DNA of 64,000 bases from Stropharia rugosoannulata (lineage: Eukaryota > Basidiomycota > Agaricomycetes > Agaricales > Strophariaceae), in assembly GCA_028532985.1 (NCBI GenBank), contig JANCIK010000006.1, positions 930,001 through 994,000 of the forward strand. Direction: 5' to 3'. A program made the position numbers and the translations under genes. How positions within the stretch are numbered: the stretch's first letter is position 1; every line of letters starts with the position of its first letter. Under the pieces are notes generated by a model. It was not told the DNA's origin, made no database searches, and saw nothing but the letters and a program-made list of their open reading frames with translations. Positions 47,755 to 59,062 of this stretch are shown here, in pieces.

Positions 47755-48005
47755 TGCATACAAACTCACACTGACGTACACTGACCATAAATTCATGAAC
47801 ATTGACCTTACACTGCCCCCACTGCCCGACACTGCCCAACACACTGCTTTTTCCTGTGCCCGTTGGTTTCGAAACCAAGGCGGTCGAGCTGCCAAGATCA
47901 CGCTGAAGCTCATGAGGTCACAGGTGAAAAGCAGTGAGGCGGAAGTGCAGTGAGGATCCGTGAGAGTCAGTGATGTAGCAGAGTGGGTCAGTGAGGGTCA
48001 GCAAG
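47755..48005. repeat. Inverted CACTGACC/GGTCAGTG blocks around a palindrome
   Basis: CACTGACC-type units at 47755-47850 face GTCAGTGAGG-type units at 47930-48005, with TTGGTTTCGAAACCAA (a perfect 16 bp palindrome) at about 47864-47879 between them. Confidence 0.75.
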
Positions 48006-48164
48006 AATTGGGACCTGGTAAAATGTGCGTGTATTTCCCACGGCATGAAATGACATTATTTCGAGCAAATTCAGGTTTATACACTGTACATAACAGCGGT
48101 TTAGGTACGCAAAAGATATAGAGTGTTTATAATTGAAATTTTGGAGTCTTTGAAGATCATCTAA

Positions 48165-48386
48165 CACTGCTGGCGCCAACCTGTGTTTGGTGACCAAAAA
48201 GATGCGTCCAGATATGTCATGTTTTTGGTGGCATCGTTTTGGTGGGCAAAAAGGCATCGGCCTTGCCATTTAAGGGAACCCCAACAACTTTTGTAACCTT
48301 TTTGTGAGCCATACATGTCGATTTGAAAACACGACATATTTCCCGGCACATTTTTGGCCATAAAACGTGAGTAGGCGCCAGCAGTG
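48165..48386. mobile_element. MITE, 222 bp, CACTG ends and TAA duplication
   Basis: Perfect 13 bp ends CACTGCTGGCGCC and GGCGCCAGCAGTG, flanked on both sides by TAA (48162-48164 and 48387-48389). Similarity between the arms continues imperfectly for another ~25 bases (GTTT, GG-CCAAAAA). There is no coding capacity. CACTG ends fit the CACTA group, while a TAA duplication fits PIF/Harbinger, so the class is open. A related end lies at 41505-41561. Confidence 0.85.
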
Positions 48387-48417
48387 TAATTAAGTTTTCG
48401 AAGGAGATAATATGTAC

Positions 48418-48640
48418 CTGCACGCACATCCACGCTCATAACACGCACATAACACGCACATCCCATCCACGCACATCCACGCACATGACACGCACACGCA
48501 CGCACGTATACTAGGCTCGGCCACAACTCGCCCATGTCACTGCAATGTCACTACTGCAGGCACATGACACGCACATGACACGCACATACACGCACCTTGG
48601 ATGTACATGCACGCACGTCAGCACGCACATTTCCCCTGGC
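48418..48640 (+). repeat. CACGCACATCCA / CACATGACACG minisatellite
   Basis: Degenerate 10-14 bp units made of CACGCACAT and ACACGCACA run through most of the interval, with a ~60 bp break near 48510-48560. Confidence 0.85.
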
Positions 48641-49080
48641 CCCCTCAGCTACATTTATTAGCGGCAAGTCAACAGCAAGTAGCTCTCGATATTCACATGC
48701 TCTGCAGTGGTATATGCACAGTGTAGTCTGTCAGAAATACTTACGAGCTCGACATCCCGTGTACTAGGAGGTGGGTTACCCGTGTTTTAGAGTGCGTTGG
48801 CTGAACGTGCGCGCTTGATGTACGTACTGACGGTGGAAGTAGGTTCAGAGCAAGCGCGCTGGTTGGAGACATCTGTAGCGCAGAAAATCTGACAGCACGA
48901 AAATACATTAAACAGAACGAAGAGAAAGGGTAACCGGATCCGTTCTGGTAAAGTACTTTATTTCACCACCGTTTTGAAGTCAGATACAAGTAGGGTTCGC
49001 GAACGCAACGGAGCCTATTATAGCTCTGCGTTCTAGATTGCATTGAAATGGTTTGGGATGCCTGTAAGAGTCAGTCTTAC

Positions 49081-51068
49081 TCACTCGCTATTTATCTGAG
49101 ATTGCACATACGATATGATTCCTGATCTGAACCTTAAATTGTCTAGAGATGCAGACGCATCATTTGGAAGTGGTAGAATGTGGAAATTCTTCAATATGCG
49201 CGACATAACCAGAAAAATAAATGTTTCTGCTATGTGCTCTCCAGGACAACGTCTGAACAGATTTATTAGATATACCAGATACCGAAATGTATAAGTATTA
49301 TATAGCACGCACCTTGCTCCAAACCCAAATACTAGACGACGGGGGTCTTTTGGATCTTGCAGACTTGTATTATCGACGGATGTAAACCGATCCGGAATGA
49401 ACCGCTCCGGATGTTCGTAAACATCTGGATCATGAAGCATTCCCCTATTCAATGTATGGTAAGCGCTTAGCTCACAAACAGAGTGTTTTGTATCAGCTAA
49501 CCAAATATTGGCAACAACCCATGAGTCTCGGGGTATCCTGTATCCCGAATATACATCTGCTTTAAAGTTGCTGCGTACAATAAAAGGAACAGATGGATTT
49601 ATGCGATATACTTCCTTAATTATGCAGTCTAACAAGCTTAACTGAGGGCGATCCCGAAGACTCGGCATCCCCAACGGTCCGACAACGGCATATATCTGTT
49701 CGTATGCTCGGTGTTGAATGTCTGTATGACAGGCCATCATGGCGAGAAAGGTGCAAATGGCACTAGATAGCTGATAATATGCATCAGAATGTGACACGCT
49801 AGGTACAAGATGACCGTCACGTACGGTCTCCGCTCCGGCTATATGACCCATGAAATGGTAGAAATCCACTCAACTCAGAGAGTAGCATAACATACCAGTC
49901 AAGAGGCTCCCTGCTGCAAATCGAACTACGTCTTCATCCTCTTTTTTATACTGTGGGGTTAAATCCTCAAGTGCATTCTTAACAAAACACATTTTGGCGC
50001 GGCCAGAGTTCTCCGAGAACAGCTTCAGTAAGCTGAAGTTTGTCTATAACACATAATCATTGTATCACGTACTATGTCATGTTTTGCTCGATGAAATGGT
50101 AAATTCACAACTGCGTCAAATCTGTTTCTAGCAGTCTTAGCCCAGCTCTTGAATCCTGCTCCAGGAAACCAGGATGGGATGTATTTTACTAATACCAATT
50201 ATAAAGATGTTCGAAAAATAAACTTTTTCTTACGGCAAGGCCAGTTATTTATGGACCACTTCCCTGGCGTTAGCGCCTTAGCCGTGTCCTCCAGAACTTG
50301 ACGGTGTAATTCCAAGTATGCTGTGTCCGGAGTATGACCATACGCTAATATGTTCATAAGCTCCTGCGTTTTTCTATAAAGCGTTCAAGGTGCCGCCTTT
50401 ACGAGTAAGCTGAAACCTACCTTTCAATAATATTGTAAAAGTGTTGCGGATCCTCTTGGAGTGAATCACATAAATTTGTTGAGTGAGTTTCTAAAAGCTC
50501 CATCCAATCTCTTTGAACAGTGTTTAGATTGAATGATTTCTTCAAGGCTGTTCTAAACTTTTTCAACCGTTCTCCGTAATATGTAAACCCCACTGTACTA
50601 CTAGATTTTAGAGACGTCAGAATGAGTAACGGTAAGTATAGAGAATCTTACTTTTCCCTGCCAATTAAGTCCGCCATGGGCCAGTGTGGCTTCGAGGCAT
50701 ATATAACTCGACCTGAGAGGAGGTCAAGTGCCGCTCTTTTTGTGTTAACAAGCACAGCTGGCGTCCCCCATAGCTTTGCAATTGCCAATGGACCTGTGAT
50801 AATCGATAAGACCGATATATAGAAAATTTGCCCATATCGTAGACGATACCAGTGTTACGCGTTTGTTTGCTATACAGCTTCCACGGGTGATCTGATTTGT
50901 CAATTGATCTAAGAGCTGAACCCCAAGTTAGTTACACCTTGAATCGGCATGTAGTAAGAGGATGTCACACATCCCTGGAGGAAGTGGTAATCTGGCATAG
51001 ATAGTATATCCGTACAGAAAACCAGCGAGGGTGCAAAAGAGATAGATGTATGCCGGCACTTGCAGCAT
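49081..51068 (-). CDS. Cytochrome P450 monooxygenase A (right cluster)
   Basis: From ATG 51068: anchor MLQVPAYIYLFCTLAGFLYG, then ARLPLPPG. A 62 nt intron (with a TAACTAAC branch-like site) leads to DHPWKLYSKQTRNTG. It continues GPLAIAKLWGTPAVLVNTKR, VGFTYYGERLKKFRTALKKS, YIPSWFPGAGFKSWA, and VSHSDAYYQLSSAICTFLAM (I-helix region, without the usual AGxDT). K-helix IIKEVYRINPSVPF follows, with EHPERFIPDRF, and the haem loop VFGFGAR then RRCPGEHIAETF. It ends VQSQINSE-stop. The proline hinge after PPG is ~12 residues shorter than usual. Membrane-bound ER oxidase; substrate unknown. Confidence 0.9.
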
Positions 51069-51401
51069 ATTGTATGACTGTTGATGCAATATTTACGCGC
51101 GTACTCCGCCCCTTTTATGCAGTCGGCCATGAAACGCGGGCCGGGCCGGCCGTTGCGAAGTAAGACTCAGCAAGCGTGAGCGTAATCCAAGCGTAATCCG
51201 ACAATTACGAAACTATCTAGATTGTATCGAAAGGAGATAAAGTCGTGTGAATTCAATCATCATATAAAGAGTACAAGTAACAAATCAGAAATGTTTGCGG
51301 AAGTGCACTACTTGAAGTGGTCGTAGTGTCATTGTAGTATAAATGACACTGCAAGTCCATTAAATAAGCAGATCTGTTCATGCACATGTCCGACGCTACT
51401 C

Positions 51402-52862
51402 TTAAAACCTTGGGGGTTGTGCTTCGTATCTAAAGATATGAGATAGTCAAATGATGAAACGGTTTGTTAAAGTTACACTTACGGGGCTTCCAGATATTCC
51501 AGTTCCTCGTTTGAAAGAGACTTTCCAGAAACGACAACGTCATTCAACCGTTCAGGCTTGTTCATACTATTAGTAAGAGATTAAGACGATATGACTGGAC
51601 TTACAGTATTAGCTCCAACGATCGGGCTGGATACCTTTGTCAGAGACCATGTCAAGGCTACCTGAGCCATACTCCATGAATGCTTCTTGGCGAGTTCTTC
51701 AACTCGGCGTATAATCTGTAGATCAGAATCCCGGCGTCGTTTCTCAAAGAAGGTGCCTTTAACAAATTTGGCACGAGGTGTTTCCGTTCCAATTGGACGT
51801 GCAAGATGTCCGTCCATGAGAGGAGAGTACGCAGTGATACCGATACCTTTGTAGTTACAGTATGCGAATAGCTCGAGTTCCTTTTGATACTGAGTGTCAC
51901 TTCTCAATATTATGTAGATAGATCATACTCACCTCCGTCCGGTATAGAAGAGAATGTTCAACCTGTACACATGAAAACTCCGTCCAGTGGTTCAGTTTGG
52001 CTACATTATTCATCTCTATGAATTGCCATGCTCTGATGTTTGATGCCCCGAGGTAGCGAGCTTTCCCACTCTTAACAAGGTCATGGAGGGTACTCATAGT
52101 CTCTTCAATCGGAGTGTTGGGGTCAAATGTGTGAATCATAAGCACGTCAAGATAGTCAGTTCCCAAGCGGCTCAACGAATCATTGACCTGGTTCAAAATT
52201 GCAATCCTAGAAAGGCCACCATGATTGACATAGTCGCGAGAGTCCTTTAGTTCCGGCCGAAAAATGCTAGTCACAGTGGAAGGCTCCTCATGGTCAACAA
52301 GGAAGCAGATCTTGCTGATAATGACAATATTGTTCCGTGGGATATTATACTTCAATACGTCGGTCAGCAGAGCAGAAGCCGTTAAAGCAATACATGTACC
52401 TGCTTGATAAACTGGCCAATGAGACTTTCAGACTCTCCATTGCTGGTGAGGATTGGTAAATAAGCTGTGGCAAGCAACTGTATCGAAAGAGACATACCTG
52501 TACATGTTCGCTGTATCCCAAGTAGTAATCCCAGAGTTCCAAGCAGCTTTCAAAAGAGGAAACGCCTACGATGATTAAAATATGCACTATTTAGCATGAG
52601 TAAGAGAGATTACCTGTTCTTGGGGTAGCGACCATGGCTAAATCAGATAAAATGAGCGGTTATGAAGGAGAAGTGACAGTCCTAAGCGTTGAATGTCAAC
52701 TCACACTCCACTGTGGATTTCCAATTCCCATTCCTCCCAGCTTGAAGAAGAAAGAATTCAACACAGACGGCAGAGTTCAAGTTAATATTAATGACCTACA
52801 ATGGGGACTGAAACCCGCAAGCCAGTTTTGCCCAAGCGGACGTATTGAACCTTCGCGGACAT
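51402..52862 (-). CDS. Aldo/keto reductase (aryl-alcohol dehydrogenase-like)
   Basis: From MSAKVQYVRLGKTGLRVSV at 52862, exons give GLGGMGIGNPQWS, then AFPLLKAAWNSGITTWDTA with the tetrad Asp and NMY Tyr. SNGESESLIGQFIKQ and NIVIISKICF (Lys) follow, then LGTDYLDVLMIHTFD (His). GITAYSPLMDGHLARP and SWSMAQVALTW precede the C-terminal RLNDVVVSGKSLSNEELEYL and YEAQPPRF-stop. Length is about 345 residues, normal for this AKR group. An in-frame upstream Met at 52973 would add a basic 37-residue extension. It would use NADPH to reduce an aldehyde or ketone in the cytosol, next to two P450s. Confidence 0.9.
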
Positions 52863-52973
52863 CTCTTTAGGTGATGTAGGTGCTGGCGTTGTTGTTGTTA
52901 TGCGCTTCACCCGTTTCTGAGATAACTTGAAATGAGCAATGCGCCTCAGTTTTTTCATGATGGAGGAAAACAC

Positions 52974-54412
52974 ACGTCAGAATTTAAGAGGGGTACCCGG
53001 TCAGATTTGTCTTCTGTACCTCATGCATTCGACACATATCCTGACTCGGTTTCATTTATCAGCTCGTTGTGACACTCACATGTTAGCTCTAAAAATAGAC
53101 GTCTTGCAAAAATAAATGTCTATTGCCATCCTGGTGAGAACGAGAAGCTATACAGATTCGGATATTGAGATAAAGAAGTCTGTGCAAACCAGTTCTACGT
53201 GGATCAACTGCTTAGGCCGTGTGTGTGTGATGCATTAGAACATCTAAAGATAATATCCCACATCCGCAGAGATCGAAAGTATGTCTGAGAGACCACATTC
53301 GGTCATCTCGGAACAGTTAAACATAGATGTGAAGTACTACTTGATGTAACGGTATGGAAGCACACTTCTGTCTATTTTGAATGGAATGGAATATGTTCCA
53401 GAAAGAGTGTCTTTCAGTGGACTTCTAGAAGGTGGGTGTGTTATTCTGCGCAGTTCATGCCTATCAGATCGTGCTTATGCTTAACACTGTATCAGCTGCC
53501 CCCAAAGCTGGCGTTAACTCGGACCATATTAATTCGAAACGCTGTCAATTTGCAGAATATCAGAACAACTTAGATGATAGTATCAATATGAAGATATTCT
53601 GTGTGTAATAGCGCATGGGAGTATTTATCCAGATAACATGATATACATACAACTAATCACTTGATCTAGTTAATTGTCCGTATGTTTGTTTAGGGAAATG
53701 TTGGGGATATGGCAAGCTAAGCAACGAGGTTGGGATCGTGTGAATATTATTACATAAGGTATCTCCTCCCCCCAAGCTGGCAATCCGAGATAACGCCGAC
53801 TTATAGCATGCCTGTTATTTATTCGGAGAAGGCCCTGCTACTCGAGCGCATGAAATCAACGCGCGTGTCCTGTGTGGCATAATGTGTGAAATTGCAATGT
53901 GCTGCGCAGTTGTATAAGGCAGAAGCCTTGAATTCAAGTGCTTCCGAGTCATGAGCTCACCTGTGCCCTATAGTAGGTACAAAATGCTTGGAAGAGTGTA
54001 CAATACATAGTTGCAGAAAAGACGGTATACGGTCATACAGTAGTATGAGATATAAAAGGCCTGCAAACTAGTGGCAACATAGTATCAAGCAAATACCATC
54101 TGGGCGTTCAGGAGGTTGATTATGCCTGAATTAGCTTCTAGGTAGACGTTTGAGATTCTCCCTCTTTAACTACATGGAAGCTCGCATTTTTCTCGCGTTT
54201 CAGGAGTCTGTGCGGCCTACCAGCACAGTTCTTCATGTCCTTCAAACAAGCCAGTGCGTCACCATAGGTGGTACTAGTATTTGTTGAATCGTATATGTCA
54301 TTTATCCGTACAAAACAAATCCCACAATATTCTTTCTACCACTTAAATCACTGCACATGTTAAAGTGACGCTCATAATACCCTATAGGTGGCATTCTTGG
54401 TTCAGATTGGAT
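52974..54412. other. Intergenic, no supported gene
   Basis: About 1.4 kb with only very short frames. A TATA-like GAGATATAAAAGG lies near 54049, but no rightward gene follows it. Confidence 0.45.
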
Positions 54413-56994
54413 TCAGAGCATATGTAAAACTACGGGAAGTTCATTGCGCCTAGTACTCTCCCCATTTCTGTAAACCCAAGGCTGAATGCTGGAAGAAATT
54501 TTTAATTCCATTCTCAATCCAGTATCTTCAAACCGAAATCGAGTGATTAGCGATGCTAGGAGTGTCTGTACCTTCTGAGTAGAAATATATCACTCGTGAT
54601 AATGTTCAAGAGTCGTACCTTAAAGTTTAGGATAGCTATGTACTTCAAGTTTCAGTGCTTCCCTCGGCCGTGTCGGATGAACAAAAACATACCAAGATGT
54701 ACACCAATGCAGCTCCTGGGTCCATCACTAAAGGATAACAGACCCTCCCATCCAGTATTGAGCTGTCCAACAGGTGGTAGATCCTTTGGCTTTAGCCATC
54801 GTTCGGGCCGAAATGTGTCTGGATCCTTCCAAATGGCTTTTTCTCGTTGAATGGCAATTATTGGGATAATGACGGTCTTTGTCTTATCAATTACACATAA
54901 ATGAAGCTACCAAATAGATCGCTCACCTGCCCTGGCTGTACGATTACTTCCTTACTCAGGTTTCCATTGGATAACTTAACTGGATGTAATAGCGGGATCG
55001 CGTCCTCTTTCGTTGCGACTCGCTCCATGTATGCCAAAGCGGGATATAAACGGAGCCTAGAAGTATAGACTCATTGATTGTATAAACAACTTAACTGTTA
55101 AAAGTACATACGTTTCCTTCAAAACAGCCTCCAGATACGGAGCTTTCTCCTGGTCGTCTTTTATCGAAATGCCACCTGCTAACTCAGAGATCTCTTGGCG
55201 CAAGCGTTCCTGCTTATCAGGATTCCTTGCAAGTTCCCATATAGCAAAGGCTATGGATGTAGACGTTGTCTCGAATCCTGCCATACTACGTGCCGAGTTA
55301 ATAGCAAATAAAAGGTTTATAAATTACATTTGTCATGTAACCTACATGAATGTGGGAATCTGCAGAAAATCAGTGCGTAGCTCATGGTAATATAGGAGAT
55401 GTGGACTAACATGCTCATTAAGGTCACCTTCATATAGTTTGCCGACCTTCACAGCGTCCGCTGGTAGATGTAGCCTATAGTATACAATATGACATATAGA
55501 AGCAAACGACACTCACTTAATAGTGTGAGGAGGTCTTTTGGCTCAGAATCGGCGCGGAAGTTTTCTGCTGGATCATTGTTTCTGAAGTCAAGACACTTCG
55601 CTACACCATCCTAGATGTGATTCTTCAGATCAACCTCAACAAGTAGGTAAAGTTAAATATTATTACATACAATTATTGCATTTCTTGCAAGAGATTGTCC
55701 TTGAATAGCAGGAATGGGTATGTAGTTAAGAAATGTAAACCGTCGAAGCAGCATTAGCATCTGTAGTAGTTATAATGTGTGTCTTGATAGTAGAACTGTT
55801 TGCAGACGTACGAGGAAGTTGCTATAAGAGGAGCTGTACTCTATGCTTCTTCTTCGTGAGGTCAATATTCTGGCCCCATTCTCTTTACCGACTCCGTCAA
55901 AGTCGTATCGGAATGCCTAAACATAAGCGAGTGATACGTCCAGGAGTACAGCACATACCACTCTACCCACAATATCCAAACTAATTAACCGTCCCTCAGC
56001 AATGAAATAATGAAGGTTGTGATAACAATGTAACGAACTCACACTGCTTTTCCCATCCAACCCAAAAGGTCAATCTCAACTTTCCCATTTATGCCTACCT
56101 CTTTGTCTATTTGGGACAGTCTGTCAGACAGCTATAATATAGATTAGTGTAACTCCCGTTATCGAGCTTGAAATTATACATTACCATAGTGGCAACCTCT
56201 GATATGGTTGAAGACATTTTGTGGATATTGTCAGCACTATAGGTGGCCTTAGCTTTGGCAAACGAGCTCGGTTCTTATATATATATTCCGTACGTCAGAG
56301 ATGGTGCTATTAAGCGTTTCATAAGCCTGTGATCCTTTTCTCCTTCAACCCATCCAAGGCCCTTTCCCATGAATCGAGCAATACGAGGGCGCACCACTGC
56401 GCTGTGATCTGTTGTGACGTGGTCAGAGACTACGACAAGTGAGATGATAAAGATCTCAACGGTAGCTGTATATCTGCTTCCGTAGCAGATATGTGATTGC
56501 AGTTGGGTCTGCAAGGACGAGCTATAGTGGCACCATGATGTCAGAAGTTACACTTTTTCAAGGAGTATGAGATGGGAGCCACATTATCTGGGGCCTGCCA
56601 AAGACAGAGATATAATTTATATTCAAGAAAACAAATAAGCGACCGCACCATAAGGGCAGCCTTTATACGGAATGTATGACCGCACTGCTTAATCCATTTC
56701 CTGTAGGCATAACCCGGAGGATTCATAAATACTGTTTTCTCGTGTCCCCAAACCAAATGACTATTATCCTGGTATACGACATCTACGTCAGTGCTGGCTT
56801 CAGTAGAGGAGAGCACATACTGGTATAGGAAGAAAAGAAACATTCTGATATGAGCGTCGTTTACAGATTTTTAGGCCAATCCAAATTATTGCAGAGATTA
56901 AAGGGACTACAATGTGTACTGTCGCAGTCGAGGTGAAAGGCATAACGTTGATTTGGGGGGAGAGGAAGAATTCCGTTATGCAGTTGGCCGCCAC
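54413..56994 (-). CDS. Cytochrome P450 monooxygenase B (right cluster)
   Basis: More than ten small exons. The N terminus MAANCITEFFLSPQINVMPF is followed by an anchor (TATVHIVVPLISAIIWIGL) and a short hinge SFLPIP. Then SHLVWGHEKTVFMNPPGYAY and KQCGHTFRIKAAL. The C-helix region is FMGKGLGWVEGEKDHRLMKR. The I-helix is MAGFETTSTSIAFAIWELA, with K-helix LEAVLKETYV. Then AIWKDPDTFRPERWL and haem loop LLSFSDGPRSCIGVHLG. The C-terminal exon is VQTLLASLITRFRFEDTGL, ending LHML-stop at 54413. The AGFETTS and FSxGxRxCIG pattern places it in a different P450 clan (CYP5150/CYP4-like) from the others. Exons between 55440 and 56260 are tentative. Confidence 0.87.
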
Positions 56995-57575
56995 TTACAG
57001 CGATACTGGGTACTACGCGGCTAAATATACATATATTTCTACCATTTCCACGCTGTCCGCTTGAACCTCTTACGAAGCTGTCAGTTCATTTTCCTGATCA
57101 TTTATCAGCAGCATACAATGACAAATATTCTGACCGGAAAAGAAGAAGTATGTCGGTATTCGTTTTGATTGGAAGATTTCTTAGGGACGCATGAGTAGAA
57201 AATGTTTGATCACCATCTCGATAATTTTACTTGAATCTGGGAAGCGCGCTCTGCCACGCGGGGTTCAAACCTGGATCCGATGGAATGACACGTATATGTG
57301 TGTGCGTCCGTGTATGTGTGTGTGTGATGGATATGTGGTGGATTCCGTGATGCGATCCGGGCTTGTTTCGGTTATTGAAGCGGTGAATAGTAGGACCTAA
57401 GACTTAGAGTTTGCCAAAGCTGCAGTTTGCGCAATGCTGTGTTAATTTTGATTCATTGTTTTACATGTAAGAAAATAGGCAGTGGTACTAGAGGGTTTCA
57501 AAACGAGAGTATGCCTGACCGCGCATGAAAAGGCATTATATGGGACACCGTTAGCCAAACCTGCAGATTAATCAG

Positions 57576-58563
57576 TTATTTCGCCGTTTTCGACTGCAAT
57601 TTAAAACCGGGACATACATTGAAGAAAATGTATGTGCGCTTATCATCGTATTGTGTTCTTCTGCAGTAGTACCGCAGCCCCACAACGCAGCCAAAACCAA
57701 AGTACACAGCACGGATAAAAATACCAACTCCCCAGTAATAACCAAGTACTACAGACCAGAATGGTATGATCATGAGGGTGAACAGCCGGGATAGCTCAGG
57801 TGCATAAATGGGAAATGTGTTTCGCTTCGAAAGAACATCGCCCTGAATGTCTGGAAAATCTTGTGCTTGAATTGTTGTCATGATTATGAGGGCGTTTATA
57901 ACAATTGCAGCTTCTGATATACTGTCGGGATAGTTGAGGTCACCTGCATTTGATCAAAACTTGACGCAAATAAGCGAAGGCATATGTCATACCCATGATT
58001 GTGACTGCGCCTAACTCGAATGCCCCATACCCGCCCACACTGCATAAGTTCTTCCCCAATGGATGACTGGATAAGCCTCCTTCATCATAGAGGATAGTCA
58101 CGGCCACAAGAGCAAGGGATATGGGGATTAATATTACCCCATAACTTGCCGACATGCTGACACATAACGGAATCATCAGCCATCTGAGAGTCATTGCTTG
58201 CAACTCAGTAACTCGTCCGGATGGAAGGGGCCTCCAGGGATGATTAATTGAGTCTTCCTGCCGCGCAAAAGCCTGGTTCGAAACATTGCAAAGAATAAGA
58301 TGCACCCAGGTCCATATCCCTGCCCTTAGTACTCCACTAAAGGAACACGCCGGAGACGTGGCAATGGCAAAGAACGTCTTGTGAATGCATTAGCTCAAAC
58401 TGCTTACTAAAATGGCCTTGTATGAACTACTGACCACAGGCAAAAAAATTGTCTTGTAGTCGGTCCAAGTGAATAAGATCAGTGTGTGGATGTGACTGGA
58501 AAGGTATATGCCAATAAGCCTGTCTAGACTTGTTTTACAGTCAAAAGCAGTTATGGATCCCAT
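57576..58563 (-). CDS. UbiA-family prenyltransferase or UbiA-type terpene cyclase
   Basis: A polytopic membrane enzyme of about 290 residues in three or four exons, starting MGSITAFDCKTSLDRLIGIY at 58563. The first metal-binding site is NQAFARQEDSINHPWRPL (NQxxxxxEDxxNxPWRPLPSGR form). The second is QAQDFPDIQGDVLSKRNTFP. Hydrophobic helices separate and follow them (YGVILIPISLALVAVTIL, FWSVVLGYYWGVGIFIRAVY). The ED/N form of the first site is shared with fungal UbiA-type terpene cyclases such as the fumagillin bergamotene cyclase and erinacine EriG, as well as prenyl transferases. Position among three P450s and two redox enzymes makes it the probable skeleton-forming step. Confidence 0.85.
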
Positions 58564-59062
58564 TATTGGAGGGGAATTCCTGAAAGTCTAGACGTCAGCA
58601 CATGTTTATCGTTTATTTAAACTGTGGGCGCAATGGTATGCATAATATGCTCACATGTAACAAGATGTTGCCAGATTCAGCGTAATGTGTAGCTGTAGCT
58701 CTTAGTTTTGTCTAATGTATTCATTCATATTCCGACTTAAAATTTCCGCTAAATACTACTGGAACACCGTGGCACTTCAGATCTCCGGTACGGCTGTAAA
58801 ATCTTGTAGATCTAATATATATATCGTCGATGTCACTAACCGTAGTATTTCGCAGCCCGAGTCCGGATCACTAATCGCACATGACCGTCGACTCCATATG
58901 CAACATTCGTGAGTCTAATCTATATTTAGAACCATATTGATGAAGAGAGTAGTTTCACGGCGTTCAAGGGACGCCACAATTAACTATATGAACTACTTAC
59001 GCAGCAAAAATTAGTAACTAGTACAACTAGCAAACACAGTAATACTCCCTTTGCCCCTATCC
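58564..59062. promoter_or_regulatory. Divergent promoter between UbiA enzyme and P450 C
   Basis: About 500 bases lie between two divergent starts, with no gene inside. A shared promoter would link expression of the skeleton-forming enzyme and an oxidase. No specific factor site is claimed. Confidence 0.45.
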
